DNA of 64,000 nucleotides. It comes from Prorocentrum cordatum. Taxonomy: Eukaryota > Sar > Dinophyceae > Prorocentrales > Prorocentraceae. Below the pieces are notes generated by a model. The model was not told where the DNA came from. It worked only from the letters and a program-made list of their open reading frames with translations, and made no database searches. The translations under genes were made by a program, and so were the position numbers. Below are positions 60,251 to 64,000 of this stretch, piece by piece. How positions within the stretch are numbered: the stretch's first letter is position 1; each line of letters starts with the position of its first letter. The DNA lies in NCBI GenBank assembly GCA_963575745.1, contig CAUYUJ010015282.1, positions 1,514,433 to 1,578,432 of the forward strand, given 5' to 3'.

Positions 60251-61088
60251 GCCATGATAACGGCGGGTGAGGGGTGCTGAGGACGAGGAGGGACGGAGAG
60301 CGGAGGAATAGGAGGACCAGATGTGAGAAAGGACGAGAAGGAAGTGGAATCAGAGAAGGATGTTGAGATTTAAAAGAGCGCGGAGGACAGGGAGGAGCAG
60401 GATGAGGAGGAGGAGGAGGAGGAGGAGGAGCAGGGATCTTCTTCGAGGAAGCGGCGTCCAGGATGAGTGGAGGAGGAGGAGGAGGAGGTCTTGGAGAACG
60501 GTGAGAGACAGAATGGGGAGGAGGTGGAGGAGGAAGAGGAGGAGGAGGAGGAGGACGACAAGGAGGGGGCCAGGGCAGACGGCTGATGATGATCATGGTG
60601 ATGATGACGACGACGATGACGAAACGTCGACAATGACGTTGGTGACGACGACGGCTACGATGGCGATGTTGATTTGTATGGTGATGATGTTGACGACGGG
60701 GATGTTGGTGATATCGACGACGACGGCGATGAGGGCGATGATGATGACGATGATGATCATGATAATGATGACGATGAGGTTTAGGCCAACGGTCATTTTT
60801 GACCGTCGGTCACAAAATGATCGTCGGTCAAAATGACCCTCGCGAGGAGGAGGAGGAGGAGGTCGACGACTATGACGAGGAGGACGAGGACGCTGATGAT
60901 CATCGTGATGACGACGACGATGACGACGACGATGATGAAATTTGGAGGAGGAAGGGGGGAGTGAGCAGGAGGAGAATAATGTTCATGACGTGGTGGAGGA
61001 GGGCATTCGCTCTGATGTTCCGCGGTGATTTAGTTTAGATGTTTGATTATGCCCCGCCTCCGTTGTTGAGACGCTGCCCCAGTCTGCG
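60251..61088. repeat. GGA then GAT/GAC triplet region
   Basis: GGA-rich at 60400-60560, GATGATGACGACGACG at 60590-60780, and GGA/GAC/GAT again at 60845-60950. Three GGTCA palindromes lie between, at 60791-60838. Confidence 0.85.
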
Positions 61089-61128
61089 CTAGAACCTAAG
61101 CGCGCGCGAAGCGCGCGCGTGGTTCTAG
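61089..61128. other. 40-bp palindrome with (CG)n stem
   Basis: CTAGAACC (61089-61096) pairs perfectly with GGTTCTAG (61121-61128). Between them CGCGCGCG, AA, GCGCGCGCG forms an inner stem. It lies immediately before copy 4 of the 540-bp family. Confidence 0.85.
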
Positions 61129-61129
61129 T

Positions 61130-61560
61130 CAAGGATGAAGGGCGATTCTTCTTCAAAGTGTGGTTCCCGCCTGAGCGTCGCACACATTCGTTATAAAGGC
61201 TTGCATCAATTTCAAGGATGCCGCGCTGTTCTTTTCCCACATGGGGCTCTCGTTTCAGCGCCGCGCACATTCGCTCTGAATGCTCGCAACCGTCTCAAGG
61301 GCTCACAGGGTCGAAGTCCCAGGAATTGTTTTCTGGCAAGGTGTAGAATTGCAAGGGCGTGACAATCACGTTGATTCGCTGCGGTGAAGTCCCAGAAGCG
61401 GTGTTCTGGCACGACTTAGGATTGTCAGGACGCAGCAGTCACGTTGATTCGCGACGCTGAAGTCCCAGGACTGGTGCTCTGGCACGATTGAGGATTCTCA
61501 CACGTGTGTCTCCCAATGGGGCCTTTTCCCGCAATGGGAGTAAATGCATATAGGGCCCTA
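61130..61560 (+). repeat. 540-bp dispersed family, copy 4
   Basis: AAGGATGAAGGGCGATTC, TGTGGTTCCCGCCTGAGCG and CACACATTCG, then a second similar step. Three tandem steps of about 73 bp follow, with GAAGTCCCAGGAATTG, GAAGTCCCAGAAGCGG and GAAGTCCCAGGACTGG, each with TTCTGGCA or CTCTGGCACGA. Ends CCCAATGGGGCCTTTTCCC. Lacks the CTGTCGCACCC start. Confidence 0.75.
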
Positions 61561-61623
61561 GGAAGAAGAATATAGATCGAGGGTCTTTTGCAACACAGAT
61601 GATGCATCTTGGGTTTACATTGG

Positions 61624-61815
61624 TCCTCCTCCCTCCTCCTTTTCCTCCTCCTCCTCCTCCCTCCTCCTCCTCCTCCTCCTCCTCCTCCTCCTCCTCCTCC
61701 TCCTCCTCCTCCTCTTCCTTCTCCTCCTCCTCCTCCTCCTCCTCCTTGTCCTCCCCCTTTTTCTCCTCATCCTTCTCCTTCTCCTCCTCCTCCTCCTCCT
61801 CCTCCTCCTCCTCCC
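61624..61815. repeat. (TCC)n tract
   Basis: About 190 bp of TCC with TTCC and TTG interruptions. Confidence 0.95.
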
Positions 61816-62749
61816 TCCCAAGCCTCCTACTCCAGCTCGTGCTTCTCCCCCCGCCCCTCCCCTCCTCCTCCTGCCCGGCGACGACGCGTGGGGCGACGAG
61901 GCCGGTGGAGCCGTCCTGGTGTTCCGGGCGGATGGCGGGAGGCGTGCCGCGAGCCGCGGGCACGCGCGCCTCATCCTGCCCGACGACGCGTGGAGGGGCG
62001 CCTCAGCGGTCAATTTTGCGGGAGCGGCCAAGAGGGGGATGATGAGTAAGGGGGGAGGGGCATCATGGCCAGGGCCATTATGCCTACCTGGATGCCATGC
62101 CCCCCCCCTTGTTTCTTTCCATGCGTTCCCTGGTTCCCCCTTGGCCGCGCACGTGCCTCAGGCCAGGATTTCCCCCCCCTTCTGGACGCCCCCCCCTCTT
62201 GGACGCTTCCGACACTCGGGAGGGCCGCCAGGTCGATTGGTCACCGACCTGGCCGACCTGTTGATCGATCGAGACCGCCCCAGCCGATCTGGCGCTCGAT
62301 CGGCAGGGTGATCCACGCCTCGGAACAGATCGGGCCAGCTGGACTGGGAACGGGTTCAGCAGGCTGTGGATCTGCTGGGGCCCGGAGGGGGGTTGCTTCC
62401 AAAGGAGGGGCGCGCAGTGGAGCTTGCCGAGCGGGTCCCTGGCCTTCGAGTGGGCGGACCTGGACGCAGAGGCTCAGTATCGTTCAACCGACCCCTATCC
62501 CTCCCCCTATCCCTATCCCGGGCCCGACGATCTCAGCGCCCCAGTTGGAGATGCACCTTTCGAAACCCGAAGGGAGGAGCCTACGTCCCCATGTAGGGGG
62601 GCAAATCGGCCAGTGGGGCCAAGGCCACGCCGATGGGATAGGGATTTGTTTGACCGCGACAAAGCAGCAGGAGCTGGATCGGGCACTGTCTCTTCTCTGT
62701 TTTTCTTTTTTGTCTCGTTTATTTTTCTTCTTTCTCTCTTCTCTCCAGG
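61816..62749. other. GC-rich stretch ending in a strong acceptor-like site
   Basis: No protein family seen. The last 55 bases are a T/C run ending CTCTCTTCTCTCCAG at 62735-62749, followed by G: the strongest branch/pyrimidine/AG context in the window. Confidence 0.5.
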
Positions 62750-63028
62750 TTCCTTGAGCCTGCCCGGCTTATGCGAGTCACGCGACTCTCCTAGGTTCGG
62801 CCGTTCGGTACCTTGAGTTCCCAGTGCTGTGTGCGCTCAGAGGCGAGGGCCTACAACCGGCGCCGCCTGGACGGGGAGGAGGTGCCGACTGAGGACCACG
62901 TCGCGACCTCAGACGGGCCTGCATCCACCGAGCGGGGGGCTCGGCCGGGTAGCTCGCCAGTCGATGGGCTAGAGCTCGGGGCGATCCAGCTCGTGAGTGC
63001 TCGGGTAGGAGGTCGACTACAAGATTGA
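62750..63028 (+). CDS. Putative exon, unrecognised protein
   Basis: It follows the acceptor-like site at 62749. A frame open from about 62813 reads SEARAYNRRRLDGEEVPTED then HVATSDGPASTERGARPG and SSPVDGLELGAIQLVSARVG, with a natural mix of charged residues unlike the surrounding repeats, and stops at 63028. No start, domain or partner exon found. It may be a terminal exon. Confidence 0.3.
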
Positions 63029-63834
63029 TGTGCCCCAAAAACTGTTTCGTTGAGTATACGAAAAGTACGTAGACTGTTCGCAGATCTACGAACATGATAC
63101 GTATCAATTCTGAGGTGCATCAAGTCTGGGGTAAATCGATTCTGCAGTCGATCCCCACTGCTGCGTGGTCGGGGCGGAGCGGGCCGCCGGATCGAGATCG
63201 CAGGGCAGCCCCGAGACAGGATCCGCTCGCTCCGAGGGTCCCCACGGCGCTGCGGAGCACTCCAGAACGGCCGCGGCCCCCCCGCAGTTGTGCTCTGCGG
63301 GCCCCTCGCTGGCCCCGAGAAGGTTCAGTCCGTGGCCCGGCCCCTCCCAGGCACCGCCCTGGCCAGAGTTTCGCGCAGCCTCCAACGTGACGAGCACCTT
63401 CCTCAGGGCCCACCAGTTGCAAGACCGGCAAACTGGAGGTGCGAAACTCTTGAACAGTGGGGCTGGTCGCCACGGGGAGTTGCTGCTGGCCGACGCACGG
63501 TGGCGGCGCAGGTGGGCAGTGCCTCTGCAGCGCCCCTCTTTGGGAAGCCCCCGCTTTTCGTGCCCGATCTGCTCGGCACCTTCCTCGGAGTCGACCAGCG
63601 TCGCGCACGAGCGGGGCGGGGCCCGTGGCGCGGCCTTCTGGAAAGAAGGCCCGCCGCCTCGTGAGCCCAGAGGTCCAGCATGCTGTTTTTCTGTTGTGCG
63701 GGGTCCCCGCGGCCGTCGCTTCATCCTGAGCTGTGCTTCGACAGGCCAGGGGTCCGTCGAGGGCTCCCCGAGGCCGAGCAACTGGGAACCAATCCTCATC
63801 GCTTCTTTGAGCGCCAGAGGCCTGGGGTACGGCA
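63029..63834. other. GC-rich stretch, no recognised gene
   Basis: Open frames on the minus strand (for example 63104-63835) are Arg/Gly/Pro-rich without recognisable motifs. No repeat found. Confidence 0.45.
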
Positions 63835-63925
63835 TGTGTGTGTATGCGTGTGTGTGTGTCAGTGTGTGTGTGTGTGTGTCAGTGTGTGTGTGTGTGCGTG
63901 TGTTTGTGTGCGCGTGTGCGTGCTT
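63835..63925. repeat. (GT)n microsatellite
   Basis: GT/TG dinucleotides with CAGTG and GCGTG interruptions. The sequence after it to 64000 is unassigned. Confidence 0.93.
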
Positions 63926-64000
63926 GTCGCTCCTCGCGCCTCGCTTGGATCTGCGCTGCGCCTGGCCATCCTTGCTTCTGTCTGGCCCCGCGTCGTCCCG

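Noticed and set aside
1-64000. rRNA, tRNA, SL RNA, 5S or snRNA genes
   Set aside because: No conserved rRNA blocks, no convincing tRNA A/B boxes with a cloverleaf, and no SL followed by a GT donor were seen by eye. A covariance-model search would be decisive.

Overview
The window reads as nuclear DNA of a dinoflagellate. The decisive marker is a perfect 22-nt dinoflagellate spliced-leader sequence (DinoSL, TCCGTAGCC...GGCTCAAG) at 21794-21815, directly upstream of a coding region. Four degenerate copies (18-19 of 22 bases as aligned by eye) sit at 13941, 23109, 30176 and, on the minus strand, 54001. SL relics in genomic DNA are the known footprint of trans-spliced mRNA copied back into the genome. 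The base composition is GC-rich, dominated by long GGA/TCC tracts, with many degenerate repeats and few genes, which fits a very large core-dinoflagellate genome. A Prorocentrum- or Suessiales-like species is possible, but I cannot name the species. There are no operons, bacterial genes or CRISPR arrays, and I recognised no rRNA or tRNA.

Layout. 1-0.8 kb: GAC/GGA low complexity. 0.8-6.7 kb: a structurally complete Ty1/copia LTR retrotransposon on the minus strand, with short LTRs, a 5-bp AGGTC target-site duplication, a primer-binding site and a polypurine tract; its coding capacity is ruined by stops and frameshifts. 7-8.5 kb: a tyrosine-kinase-like protein kinase exon and weak exon candidates. 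8.8-13 kb: a degenerate tandem array, purine tracts and two copies of an inverted-repeat element of about 225 bp. 13.9-15.9 kb: a retroposed, decayed gene with an SL relic and a signal-peptide-like start. 17-19 kb: G-rich repeats of the GGCCTCTTGGG family.

21.8-22.8 kb: a short zinc-finger/coiled-coil gene behind the perfect SL. 23.1-28.8 kb: a broken multi-exon gene or gene pair with a large conserved-looking core, an HMG-box-like segment and a PARP-like zinc finger. 28.96-29.17 kb: a small element built of TAAGAACA/TGTTCTTA palindromes. 30.2-33.9 kb: a large protein of unknown function (about 1,200 residues) behind an SL relic. 35.3-41.7 kb: a LINE with ORF1, a damaged endonuclease region and an open frame of more than 1,500 codons carrying reverse transcriptase, a CCHC finger, RNase H and an extra zinc ribbon.

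42-64 kb is almost entirely repeats: a 77-bp tandem array (46.9-49.0 kb), a nested 311-bp array (59.35-60.25 kb), four copies of one roughly 540-bp family, more G-rich blocks, a 1.4-kb purine tract (51.7-53.2 kb), perfect hairpins, and a minus-strand SL-tagged pseudogene at 53.2-54.0 kb.

The genes do not form a pathway. The common theme is retroposition: a copia element, a LINE whose reverse transcriptase is still open, and several SL-tagged coding segments that look like products of such activity.
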